Assembly (NCBI GenBank): GCA_021234155.1
Contig: JAJEKV010000302.1
Location: 184,001-248,000, forward strand
Direction of reading: 5' to 3'
DNA: 64,000 nucleotides
Origin: Isoetes taiwanensis
Taxonomy: Eukaryota; Streptophyta; Lycopodiopsida; Isoetales; Isoetaceae
In this document: one piece after another, positions 1-9,204 of the stretch
Layout of the letters: each line of letters starts with the position of its first letter
Numbering within the stretch: position 1 is the first letter of the stretch
The notes under the pieces: generated by a model
What the model was told of the DNA's origin: nothing
Databases searched by the model: none
What the model saw: only the letters and a program-made list of their open reading frames with translations
Made by a program: the position numbers and the translations under genes

Positions 1-261
1 GGGAATCTAAAAGGAAAAGTACCCTTTTCATCTTTCAAAAACAGTGTATAACCAATTGGTACAGCCATGAATAGATCTATTGAGCGTGGGCGCTTTGTAT
101 CATATGGGTCGATTCATTATTCCATAATTATTGCTATGCTATCAGAGGCTCATATAAGAAGCAATACGAGGGCTCGTTTTGGGAATGGAATAGCAGGTTT
201 GATGACAGGATGCCAAAAAGGAGCTTTTATCTTAAGGATATACCAATAAGATTATTATATC

Positions 262-720
262 AAACAATTGAGCTTGTTGACTTTTGTGGTCCATTTCTTT
301 TCGGGGGGAAGAGGCCCCTTCCTTTGACGTATACCCTAATAGAGTGGGGAAAAAATGGGGGCCTTGGTCGACAAAGGTCCCTTGGCTTCAGGTAACCCTA
401 GGCGGGATGGGTAGTTTAAAAAATAGTTTGTACTTCCCCTTGCTAGTGAAGGTATTTTTTTCAAAAGGTTTACCAACAGGAATATTATGTTAAACCGTTG
501 ACTTGTCTCACTTTTTGTGGTCTACTTCCTTTTCTTGGGGATGTGTGAGGGGCCTCCTCCTTTGACATATTCCCCTAATAGATTGGGGAAGAAATGGGGG
601 CCTTGGTTGACAAAAGATGGGTGGCTTGTGCAAGGGCATGTACCTCCCCTTGCTAGTAAAGGTACTTGCCTCATCAAGGTTAACCAAAGGGGGTAACAGC
701 CTAACAAGTTATATCTACCT
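262..720 (+). repeat. Degenerate ~225-bp tandem repeats in LINE leader
   Basis: Two consecutive units each contain TTTTGTGGTC, a GGGG-rich stretch, CCTTTGAC, a poly-G run, GGCCTTGGT and CTCCCCTTGCTAGT. A partial third unit follows to about 780. The same array is at 57505-58060, where the second unit keeps about 35 bp that are missing here near 617. The array sits in the spacer just before the endonuclease ORF, so it may be an internal leader or promoter repeat of the LINE; that role is inference. Confidence 0.7.
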
Positions 721-821
721 TGGTTTTTGTGGTCCATGTTGGCTCTTGTCAGTAAAGGTCCTTTTCCCATCAGGGTCCTGTAAAAGGAGCATCATTCTGG
801 CAGCCTACCGTTATAATCAAT

Positions 822-1345
822 ATGAAGATTGTTTCTTGGAACCTTAGGGGTATAAAAGGTGTTCTTAAATGATGCAGAGTACTTGCCGCCATTCGCTCCA
901 TGATGGCAGATGTTATTATTATTCAAGAACACAGGCTTCCTGATCTTGAGGCAAGCTCTTTAGGCAAATGGGTTGGCAACAACTATTCCTCCCTTAGCTC
1001 TGCAGCCAGTGGGACTAAGGGAGGTACCTGTATACTCTGGAGAGGTCTTGTGCAAAAAACTTACTATACTGCAGGGGATGGGCGATGGCAGGTGGTCACC
1101 TTCGAAACAAATGAATGTCACTGTGGTATCATCAATGTGTATGCATCTAATAAGCCTGCTGAAAGGGTGGCCATGCGGGAAAATATTGAATCCTGGATCA
1201 CTCTCTAGGCCAATATAACAGAAAACTGGATCTTAGGAGAAGATTTCAACATGACTGATACATGAGACCAAAAAATAGGTCTACATAGAAACCTATCTGT
1301 AGAGGTGAACTCCTCTTGGAATTCATTACTTGATAATGTGGGATT
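822..1345 (+). pseudogene. LINE ORF2 endonuclease domain, decayed
   Basis: The conceptual protein starts at the ATG at 822 with KIVSWNLRGIKG, the usual start of an apurinic/apyrimidinic-like (exo-endo-phosphatase) endonuclease in plant LINE ORF2. It continues with DVIIIQEHRL (catalytic Glu region), then GIINVYASN, then WILGEDFNMTD, where functional enzymes normally read GGDFN. In-frame stops occur after VLK near 868, after ESWITL near 1206 and right after the DFN motif. The domain nicks target DNA to prime reverse transcription in active elements; here it cannot be made whole. No RT follows. Confidence 0.8.
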
Positions 1346-1347
1346 TG

Positions 1348-1589
1348 CATGTGTAGCCATGGATGGGGACATAAGGCACGATTTTGAACCGTTGGATGAA
1401 AATGGAGGAGCAAATCTTGGCGATTGGTTGTGAGCAGGGGATGCAAGGAATGTGTGAGAAAGAGGGGTTTAATTATTGGCCGTTGAAAGTGGATGGGAAT
1501 TTGGGGCTTTTCATCTCGATCGTCCAAGTCGAAGTTCGAGATTAGGGGAACAAGGAACGAGGAATCAGAGCTTCGTGGTATTTGCTATG
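1348..1589. other. Unassigned sequence after LINE break
   Basis: Between the LINE break and the first GGTTCGCC repeat I see no domain. A short open stretch runs from the ATG near 1361 to a stop at about 1432, without recognisable similarity. Confidence 0.4.
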
Positions 1590-1815
1590 CATTCTTTCTG
1601 CGGTGCTTCGATCGGCTCCCAAAATTGACTTGAGCCGCCAGTTGGGTTCGCCCAAGCGAACCCCAGAAATTCGCCCAAGCGAACCCGTCGCATTCGCCCA
1701 GGCGAACCCGCAAATGACGTGGCGGACTGGGCGGGGGCCATCAAGCCTGCGTGGTGCCTCCTACCGGGTTCGCCCAGGCGAACCCTGAACCCCCGTCAGG
1801 AAGGCGGTCAGGAAG
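1590..1815 (+). repeat. GGTTCGCC palindrome repeat, copy R1
   Basis: The block holds four copies of the near-palindrome GGGTTCGCCCAGGCGAACCC or close variants, plus the shared phrases GTGCTTCGATCGGCTCCC, CAAATGACGTGGCGGACT and TCAAGCCTGCGTGG. The same block occurs in reverse orientation at 2365-2640. Between R1 and that inverted copy lies a kinase gene fragment. Confidence 0.8.
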
Positions 1816-2343
1816 GCGGTGAAGGCAGCTTGTGATCATATTTTGGCTTACGTTCACCGATACGCACATCGAATTTCCCACCGTTCTTTCGGATTTTCTT
1901 CACGATATTTTCTCCTGTTACCCATTCTGCATGAGTGGCAGAAGCACAGACCGTTATGCTCTCTACATCAAAACATTTTACGAAAATCTTGGAACCCACG
2001 TCGTAGGCTGTTACCTCGTATGCATTTTCTATGATTTCACCGCTTCCCTTCAACAGCTTCCTCTTGATTGAAGATAAGTTTCCTTCATCGTCCTCCCGGA
2101 ACCACTCTATAACGCAATCCTCTGAACCCAACCTCAACCTGGCTTACGGTTTTGACTCGGAGATGGAGAGAGAAATGAACATCCCTCACTAGATTCCCCT
2201 TTCGTGTTTGAGGCAGTGCCCCATGCCACAGTTCTTCCAGAAATATATGCAAGAAATTCCTCCTTCACATGCCACAGTTCTTCCAAAATATATGCAAAAT
2301 CTGGACGATTATTGGCCTCCTGAAGCGAACAAAGCTTTATCAA
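1808..2343 (-). pseudogene. Protein kinase C-terminal fragment plus unknown beta-rich domain
   Basis: Read on the minus strand, the first part carries IKLCSLQEANNRPDFAYILE, which fits the last subdomain (XI) of a plant Ser/Thr or dual-specificity kinase with its conserved Arg-Pro pair. The second part (2137 to 1808) gives CVIEWFREDDEGN, then NAYEVTAYDVGSK and EWVTGENIVKK, a beta-rich domain I cannot name; it is Ig-like in flavour. The two parts are in different frames with a stop between them (around 2137-2160), and no other kinase subdomains are present. A duplicated phrase (CATGCCACAGTTCTTCCA, 2222 and 2269) shows local rearrangement. It is a gene fragment between two inverted repeats. Kinase call is moderate; the second domain is unassigned. 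Confidence 0.5.
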
Positions 2344-2364
2344 TTCTCGTAATCTGAATGGAGT

Positions 2365-2640
2365 TTCTTAGTTAATTCGGCCAGGGGTTCGGGGTTCGCG
2401 CTGGCGAACCGGTAGGAGGGAGGATTCTCGTAATCTGAATGGAGTTTCTTCCGTTAATTCCTGACCGGGGTTCAGGGTTCGCCTGGGCGAACCCGGTAGG
2501 AGGTGCCACGCAGGCTTGACAGCCCCCCCCCTAGTCCGCCACGTCATTTGCGGGTTCGCCTGGGCGAATGCGACGGGTTCGCCTGGGCAAATTTCTGGGG
2601 TTCGCTTGGGAGAACACGGTTGGCCTGACGAGTCCATTTC
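2365..2640 (-). repeat. GGTTCGCC palindrome repeat, copy R2 (inverted)
   Basis: The reverse complement of this block matches R1 closely (AACCCGTCGCATTCGCCC, CAAATGACGTGGCGGACT). It also contains a 40-bp phrase starting GATTCTCGTAATCTGAATGG twice (about 2345 and 2423), which shows an internal duplication including part of the kinase fragment. Confidence 0.8.
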
Positions 2641-2893
2641 TGCCCACTTTATTGGCTCCCAAAACTAACTTGTCAAACCAAGCGGGTTCGCCCAGGCGAA
2701 CCCCAAAAATTCGCCCAGGCGAACCCGCACCTGACGTGGCGGGAGCGTCGCGGGCGCGGGATGCCTGCGTGGCATTGCTACCGGGTTCGCCCAAGCGAAC
2801 CCAAACGCGGGTCACTCAGGCGTGTGGCAGGTGGATGGCCTGGCCGATGGCATTGAATAGTCCCCTACCGGGTTCGCCCAAGCGAACCCACCA
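2641..2893 (+). repeat. GGTTCGCC palindrome repeat, copy R3
   Basis: It starts with CACTTTATTGGCTCCC and contains four GGTTCGCCC[AG]GCGAACC motifs, with the phrases TGGCATTGCTACCGG and GGTCACTCAGGCGTGTGG between them. The reverse complement of 7972-8240 gives the same order of phrases. It ends directly at the first NRT2 exon, at a possible splice acceptor (CCACCAGCAG at 2888-2897). Confidence 0.8.
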
Positions 2894-3730
2894 GCAGGCC
2901 CTCATTATGGATGTGCCTTTCTCATGATGATCACTGCCCCAGCCATTTTCTCCATGGCACTGGTTTCTACTGTAAACGGCTTCATAATTGTCCGATTTAT
3001 GATCGGATTTCGTTGGCTACTTTTGTTTCGTGCCAATTTTGGATGAGCAAGATGTTTGATCCCAAAATTGTGGGCACTGCCAATGCTTTTGCTGCAGAAT
3101 GGGGCAATTTGGGCGGAGGAGCAACCCAGCTGCTTATGCCTTTGATCTACAAGGTCATCCAGCATATTGGGGCCGAGAATTACACAGCGTGGCGAATTGC
3201 GTTCTTCATCCCAGGCACTGCCCATATAGTCCTGGCCCTCATTGTTCTGTTCCTCGGTCAAGATCTGCCCGACGGTAACTACAGGGAATTGAAGAAATCA
3301 GGCGAGAGACCCAAAGACGATTTTTCCAAGGTGTAATTTCTCCCCCTGCCCTTCGCAATTTCCTTCTGTTACAACAAGGTTGCATATTAAACGAGAGCAA
3401 ATCATTGAAACGGGAGCAAAAGGAATATTCCTCAAAGATTCCTTTTTTTTTTTCAAAAAGAGAGCCAAAATGAGGTAAAAAAAAATATTTTGGTCATAAA
3501 ATTGCATTTTGACCCCCCCAAAATCACTCATTTTTTTGTGCAAAGAGAAAATTGACTATGTCAAAGTGACACTTTTCCTAACAGTTAGAATTTACCTGAA
3601 GTGTGTTTTTAGAGAAAACCACTAATTTAAGTGTACATCCTACACAACATTTTGTTAGCTCGGATTATATTCCAGAAATGATACTTTTAGATAACAATGA
3701 ATCATTTTTTAATGATATAATATTTTAAAG

Positions 3731-4256
3731 TACCAAAATTGTAATCCGGAATATGCTTTTCTTATTCGAGGATAACAGAAGTGTATTTCGGAATACATGT
3801 TTGCTTTTCTTGAAAGTCAAAGTGTATTCCAGAATACACTTTTGGTTTTGCTCGAAATCCAAAGTGTATTCCGGAATACACTTTTGCTGTACAAGTTTTT
3901 GAGACTCAACAATGATCTTGCAATTTTCCAGGTTTTCTGGGTTTTCGGCATTTTCAATGACCATGCAATTTTTTTGTTTCTATTGATTGGAAGACCTTGC
4001 GATTTTTTTTTTAATGAGGGATACAGGAACAAAGGGAAAAGATAAGCGAAAGGGAAAAACAAACCAACAACCTTTCAATTTTGATGGCCTTTCAATTTTT
4101 CTTAAAAGAGGGAAATGTATTGAGGATACTGGACCGTGGTTCAAAAAAAAAAGTGGGCTACTGGATTGTGGTTCTAAAAAAAGTGGGATACTGGATCGTG
4201 GCTCAAAAAAAAACAAGGAAATGTATTCCGGAATACGTTTTGTATTCCAGAATAGG
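3731..4256. repeat. Palindrome cluster GTGTATTCCGGAATACAC, left
   Basis: Perfect or near copies of the 18-bp palindrome GTGTATTCCGGAATACAC lie at about 3781, 3824, 3866, 4221 and 4240 (the last two degenerate), spaced by about 42 bp in the first three. They are subterminal in the TIR element of the NRT2 intron. Confidence 0.75.
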
Positions 4257-4637
4257 TTTTTTTTTGCCAGAGGGACAGAGACGTGTTTTTTCTGCAGAAT
4301 TTGCTCCGGCGATCTTTCTAAAGAAACCTCGAGCTCCCATTTGAGTGTGGCCATGGCTTTGGTATGGGTTTTACCTACATGGTAAGCTAGGGCGCTGGCT
4401 ACAACAATTAAACAATGACACAAATATTTTTTACTTCAGGAATCTGCTTACCATGTCGACTCGGGCTCAGGCTCCATGTCGCCTCCCTTAGATCTCCCTT
4501 AGATGCGGATTTCTTGACATACCCAGCTCTGGCAGCACCTCTCTGGCGGGTGATCTTTGTCTGCAAGGGAGGTCTGCAAAATGGGTGATCTTTGAATAGG
4601 TCTTTGTCTGCAAGGTCTTCTGAATGTCTTTATACAG

Positions 4638-5178
4638 GCCAGTGGGGTCTTCTTTTTAAGTGGAGATGTGCATTTTGGTGAAATTAGCAGGGATGATTGT
4701 GCGGTGAATTATCCATTGTATGATATCACTTCAAGTGGTCTCACACAAGCAGTGGAGAAGTCGGCATTTGGTATCTTTGCAAAGATGGCAGCATGGCTGA
4801 TGCCAACAACTATGAGGGTGTATTCTCGGTGTCATTATAGCTCCCGTGTTTTACGGTAAGTATTCTCCTATTTTGTAACAATGTTGCCTTTCCGGCCTTT
4901 TGAAACCAGGCTGGCCACTTTGGGAAAAGCGTAATTTTGGGATTATCCATATAGAGTGGGATAAAGATCCTGTGGTGATTCATCTAGAAGTTAGAGGCGT
5001 TGGGGAATCCTATCTTTGCAGGAAGTTATCTCATTGTCAGTTACAAGCAACTAAGAATGGTAGGAATTTGGTTTCTTGGTGGTATTTAAGGTACTGGGGC
5101 TTGCACTTTCGGTTTTACGCCATTGTTGGAAGTCTGGAAATGGACTGCCTCTCTGCTTTCTCACCTATTTGCATTTAA
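4638..5178 (+). pseudogene. PhoD-like alkaline phosphatase, last exons
   Basis: PhoD-like proteins are metal-dependent phosphatases or phosphodiesterases of the calcineurin-like class. The first exon (4638-4855, preceded by TTATACAG and followed by GTAAGT) reads FFLSGDVHFGE, then PLYDITSSGLTQAVEKS, then MPTTMRVYSR, the typical GDVH metal-site and TSSGLT region of plant homologues. The second exon (about 4910-5178) reads RNFGIIHIEWD and IHLEVRGVGE, then a hydrophobic tail ending in a stop. The join is off by two bases (expected KSNFG, seen KS-GT-NFG) and the intron is only 54 bp, so it is probably decayed. Upstream exons with the rest of the catalytic centre are missing. It sits entirely within the TIR element, so I infer capture. 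Confidence 0.65.
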
Positions 5179-6929
5179 GCATTTCATTCGATATCATTTG
5201 CCATTATTTGCATAACCAACAAGCATAACCAACAAGCAGGCATTGTCGTTTGACAGCAGTTGTCATGTTGCTGCCTCGTCTTCGTTTGCATCATCCTTCA
5301 TGGCTTTACTGCATGCTCATTGGCTTTATCTAACCTTTCTTCCAATATTTTGTCTTGTGCTTCCTTTTCTATAGATTTTTGTTTTAATCTCCTTGAATCA
5401 CTTTTTTTGAACCCATAGCTCTTTAACTACATGGCCCGCTTACAGAGATGCTGCACATGTTGTTAAATGTTTCACATATATCTAGCATTGCTCTATTTGT
5501 TACATACATTCTTCATATATCCCAACTTTTCTTCTTTTCATAATTGAAAGGGGGCTCTAAACGTCAAATTTTCTTTGTATGTGTTATGTGAGTTTTCTTT
5601 TTCCCCTTTTTTGTTCTTGTTATATGCTAACTATTTAGCTCAGTGTGGCTTTAGATACGATGAATTTAAGATCACTGATTGCTAGAATTGAACATAATTA
5701 CAGGTAATATTGGTCACTGCAATTGGTATTTTGAAGCCATCACCTGTAAGCCCTTCTTAAAGTTAGTTTATATATTCATACAATCATTCTCCTTTATTTT
5801 TCCCTTAATCTTCTTCTTATTTGCAGGTAACATGGTTGCAAACAGACTTGTTCACATTGGTTTTGGCTGTCAAGTCATGATGCTGCAACACTAGTTGGAC
5901 ACTCTCACATCACGTGTTCAATAAGAACCTCTACCTGTAAAATTTTTGCTTGCTTGATAAATCTCTGTTGATCTGTCTATCTGCTTTGGACAAACAATCA
6001 CCAAGATTGTGCTTCTTCAATATGTATTAAAGCCTATAATGCCAAAACCAAAATATATGATTCTGGATGGTTCTTGAATCATTCCATTTACTTACAATGT
6101 CTAAATTCAAGTAAATGCTCTTGTTCTTGCATGCATTAACCTTGACCTTGCTTAAAAGGATCAACAAGTGCGTGCTGTTCTAATATGTCTAGAATTGATT
6201 TAAGACTACAAAGCCCTAACGCATTCAATTTTACTCATTCTACTAAGCAGTGCTCAAACCTAAGTCTCAAGTAGTTCAAGTTAATTTAGGTCTACGTAAT
6301 TGTAGCATGTAAGTTTTTAATTATTCACATAAAAAGCTCAATGCACACAAGTAAATATACTAGGCCTGTCATGGCAATCTTGTATCAGATGGTTTGGTTT
6401 GCTTAGGACCCTCGGGAGCAACTCTACAATATCGGATGGTTTGTATTAGATGGTTCGGTTTGCTTAGGCATTATCTACAATATAAGGCAAAATACTGAGG
6501 GAAGAAAACAAGTTCTTTAAAATATAAGGGCAATGACAAGGATGAAAAACAATGATGCATGTTTATTGACAAAGAAAGAGAACATAAAAAAACCAGTCTG
6601 TGTCATTGTCTCAAATAGAACAAACTAATGGCCACTAGGCCAGGCCATAGATGATGGACAAATCATACTTCGTTTGCATCATGATTGTTTGTCAATGGCC
6701 ACTAGGCCAGACCATAGATGATGATTCAAATCGTTTACATCATCCTTCACAGTTTACATCTATACAATGTACAGACATGCCACATATCTATGTTGCACAT
6801 ACAACGTTATCTTCAGGTTCACACTTATATTTCAGGTTCACATTAAGTCTTCATCCATTTTTCAAAATGCAGGATGGCAACAGATGTGAGCCGCTCTAAC
6901 CTTAAAACATAGGCAACATGTTGTTTTGG
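5179..6929. other. AT-rich interior of TIR element, no gene seen
   Basis: Downstream of the PhoD fragment I see no exon with support. Short direct duplications are present: GATGGTTTGGTTTGCTTAGG at about 6389 with a variant at 6451, and GGCCACTAGGCCAG[GA]CCATAGATGATG at about 6629 and 6696. Confidence 0.5.
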
Positions 6930-7150
6930 AATACACGTTTGATTTCTTAGAAAGCAAAGATGTATTCCAGAATACACTTTGAATTTTTAGAGAAAGCAAA
7001 AGTGTATTCCAGAATACACTTTGGATTTGCGAGAAAGCAAAAGTGTATTCCGGAATACACCACTTTTGCTTTCTCTGCAAATCCAAAGTGTATTCCGGAA
7101 TACACCTTTGCTTTCTAAGAAATCAAACGTGTATTCTAGAATACACTTTT
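6930..7150. repeat. Nested palindrome array, right
   Basis: Six copies of the GTGTATTCC[GA]GAATACAC palindrome are joined by GAAAGCAAA-type spacers. The whole array is itself an inverted repeat centred near 7062: the left half reads TTGATTTCTTAGAAAGCAAA and GGATTTGCGAGAAAGCAAAA, and the right half gives the same phrases in reverse complement. It could fold into one long hairpin of about 220 nt or into many short ones. Confidence 0.8.
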
Positions 7151-7971
7151 GTTTTTACATTTTTTGTTTTATGTGCCCTAGTGTCCATTTGTTCACTTGA
7201 TTATTTTCTTGTTTGTTATTCACCAATAGAAGCGTCATAACATGTCAAACATATTAGATGGAACAATTAAACATGGAGACTTGGGACGGATGCCCAATTA
7301 CAACGTTTTGACGTATTGTTTAATCACGCACCTAATTTTAGGGTGCCAAATTAATGTCTTGAAAATTTTAAGGAAATAATTATTATTCTTTCTTCTCTAT
7401 TTTGATGTTTTTAATATCTCACTTTCAGAAATTATGTAGTCATGTCTATATTTTGCCATTTTCAAGGGTGTTCTTTGCAAAAAACAAACTTGTCACTTAA
7501 TGAGGAGCCAAAATGAGAGGGAAAAAAAATTAAACTTTTTGAAATTCTCAGGTTTATCCCAAAAAGGCCAATTTTAAGAGCATGGTGTTTTTTTAAAGGG
7601 AATCTTTGAAACGAGAGTGCAACACTCCCGTTTAATTTGCAACCTTGTTTTACATGTGATTATCAAAGTAAAAACCTTTTGTTGCAGGTCATGATCAACG
7701 CTGTGACCAACTACAGAACATGGATCTTCGCTCTATCCTATGGCTACTGTTTCGGAATAGAGCTGACAGTGGATAACATTATCGCCAATTACTTCTACGA
7801 CCGCTTTGATATGAATCTAGACATCGCGGGAACGATTGCAGCTGTGTTTGGGCTGATGAATATATTCTCCAGGCCGTTGGGAGGTGTAATTTCCGACATT
7901 CTAAACCGGAAATATGGGATGAGAGGCCGGATTTGGAATCTGTGGGCGATCCAGACAATGGGAGGCGTTCT

Positions 7972-8240
7972 GTGCCTGGGCGAACCCAGCAGGGCAGCGA
8001 TCACAAACCTGCCATCTGCCAGGATAGATCTGCCACACGCCTGAGTGACCCGGGTTTGGGTTCGCTTGGGCGAATCCGGTAGCAATGCCACACAGATCCC
8101 GCCCCCGCGACGCTTCCGCCAGTCATTTGTGCAGGTTCGCCTGGGCGAATTCAAGCGAACCCGGTTGGCCGCTGGAGTTACTTTCGGGAGCCGATCGAAG
8201 CACCGGTCAATTTCGGGAGCCAATAAAGTGGGCGTTCTTT
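7972..8240 (-). repeat. GGTTCGCC palindrome repeat, copy R4 (inverted)
   Basis: Its reverse complement shares the order of phrases of R3 (CACTTTATTGGCTCCC, GAAGCGTCGCGGG, TGTGGCATTGCTACCGG, GGTCACTCAGGCGTGTGG). It cuts into the NRT2 reading frame right after GGVLC, so translation runs into repeat sequence and stops at 8042. Confidence 0.8.
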
Positions 8241-8844
8241 CTGAGTATTCTGAGCAAACCTGTGTTCGTAGATTGCGATCTCGAGGTTTTAGTTATGGTG
8301 GTCGGAGTAGGTAGTGTTAAATGCGGCTGGGCACGTGGAAGGACATGGCCGTGGCTTGCATATAGAGGGAAAATTCAATGCGAGATGTTGGCAATCCACC
8401 CGAATACTACTGCAAGGTAAGAACTTTTGTAGCATGGATTCTAATTTGTTGTATTGGAATGCCAAGAAGCATGTTTAGTTTCCGGTTTCCATATTTGAGA
8501 CCCTCTTCTTGATTGTTTAAAGATTGGGGACTTTCCTCAATGTTCAAGGTCCAGATTTATTTTCCTTGAAGGCCGTTCTTGCACGAGGTAAAATATTTTT
8601 TGATGGTGAAGCTGCAAGTCGTCTCTGATGCATCCATTTTAAGCATGCCACTTTCTATGCATGTTAGCTCAAATTACCCTCTTTTATCTGCCTCAGTTTA
8701 TGGGTTCTTAACCCACTGCGAAAGAAAAGTTCAGTCAACTGGCTTGAAGAATGTCTTCTAGAGCGAGCAAGTAAGATGAGATCTATGATGGTGTTTATGC
8801 CAATGAGGTGTAAATAAAAATTGTATTCCCTCTTTCGGTTGCAG
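8241..8844. other. Unassigned, one possible exon end
   Basis: An open stretch to about 8418 ends at a good donor (CTGCAAG followed by GTAAGAAC). The peptide (GCGWARGRTWPWLAYRGK region, read approximately) was not recognised. The rest looks like intron. Confidence 0.3.
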
Positions 8845-9204
8845 TCAGAAGACATCGGCCTGTTCATATGCTTCAGATTCTTCAAAAATTTGCAAAGCAG
8901 AGCTGCTCAATCTCTTTCTTTTCTTACCTCGTTTGTGCCCTGTGCACTGGAGGTAGCCAGTGGTTTCGACCAAGGAAGACATTTCCTGCTTCAGAGGATT
9001 ATCGAAAGGGATGCATCCTCGGCACAGCCTATTGCCATATGCATATCTGCAGTTCGTGCCTCAAGCAAGTATAATATACCATTTGGTGAAAGGAAGGATA
9101 TATCTGGAGCTTCGGATAGCAAGATAGCTGGAGCATTGAATGGAAGAAACTTAGATAACGAGGGAAAAAACAAGTAAATTGGCTGCTGAAGTTACCGATG
9201 GATG
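8845..9204 (+). pseudogene. BRCA2-like exon (helical/OB1 junction)
   Basis: BRCA2 loads RAD51 on single-stranded DNA in homologous recombination. An acceptor (TCGGTTGCAG) precedes 8845. The conceptual protein reads EVASGFDQGRHFLLQRIIER, then DASSAQPIAICISAVRASS, which fits the plant BRCA2 stretch before the first OB fold (usual form: EVNxGHRSAxxRIxxxDAxxxxMMVLCISAI). The exon ends with LAAEVTDGW cut by a donor (TG|GTAATG at 9205), matching the TDGWY motif of OB1. A net one-base shift separates the two parts near 9175. No other BRCA2 exon could be secured; a downstream open stretch after TTTGCAG at about 9551-9703 continues the phase but is not clearly similar. Fragment or diverged gene interrupted by the retrotransposon at 10647. 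Confidence 0.5.

Larger units (their letters stand above)
1..1347 (+). mobile_element. LINE (non-LTR retrotransposon) fragment, copy 1
   Basis: This stretch is repeated with only scattered differences at 57232-58291 and again, after an interruption, at 61459-61787, so the three blocks define one LINE family. The part seen here is a non-coding leader with internal tandem repeats followed by the endonuclease domain. Similarity to the other copy stops abruptly at about 1347, inside the sequence following the endonuclease motif, so this copy is broken there and its reverse transcriptase is absent. The left end is cut by the window border. Stops inside the coding part mark it as dead. Confidence 0.85.
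3373..7649. mobile_element. 4.28-kb TIR DNA element inside NRT2 intron
   Basis: The left end AACAAGGTTGCATATTAAAC and the reverse complement of the right end AACAAGGTTGCAAATTAAAC match at 19 of 20 positions, followed by weaker similarity (CAAAGATTCC, GAGCCAAAATGAG) that extends the inverted repeat. TTAC flanks both sides (3369-3372 and 7650-7653), a likely target duplication. Removing the element leaves an intron of about 76 bp with good splice sites. Near each end lie clusters of the palindrome GTGTATTCCGGAATACAC. No transposase is visible. The inside carries a PhoD-like gene end, so this is a non-autonomous, gene-carrying element. The 4-bp duplication does not point clearly to hAT, MULE or CACTA. 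Confidence 0.7.
2897..7976 (+). pseudogene. NRT2: NRT2-type high-affinity nitrate transporter, two exons (fragment)
   Basis: NRT2 proteins are major-facilitator H+/nitrate symporters of the plasma membrane. Exon 2897-3330 gives [28 protein letters not shown], the nitrate-family signature [26 protein letters not shown] and LGQDLPDG. Exon 7688-7976 continues with [26 protein letters not shown] and [11 protein letters not shown]. The intron 3331-7687 has GT and AG ends and exact codon phase (SK then VMINA). Together they cover roughly residues 100-340 of about 500. A one-base deletion near 3009 (in a T run, between VRFMIGF and ATFVSCQ) shifts the frame. The N-terminal and C-terminal parts are absent; both outer ends run into GGTTCGCC repeats. 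It is a fragment or a gene broken by repeats, not a working copy as it stands. Confidence 0.85.

Noticed and set aside
1644-2890. Regular palindromic repeats resembling a CRISPR array
   Set aside because: Spacing is irregular, spacers are not unique and the DNA is clearly plant nuclear.
2897-7976. Functional NRT2 gene with a long intron
   Set aside because: One frameshift, missing N- and C-terminal exons and repeats at both borders; kept as a fragment, although a sequencing error at the T run near 3009 remains possible.
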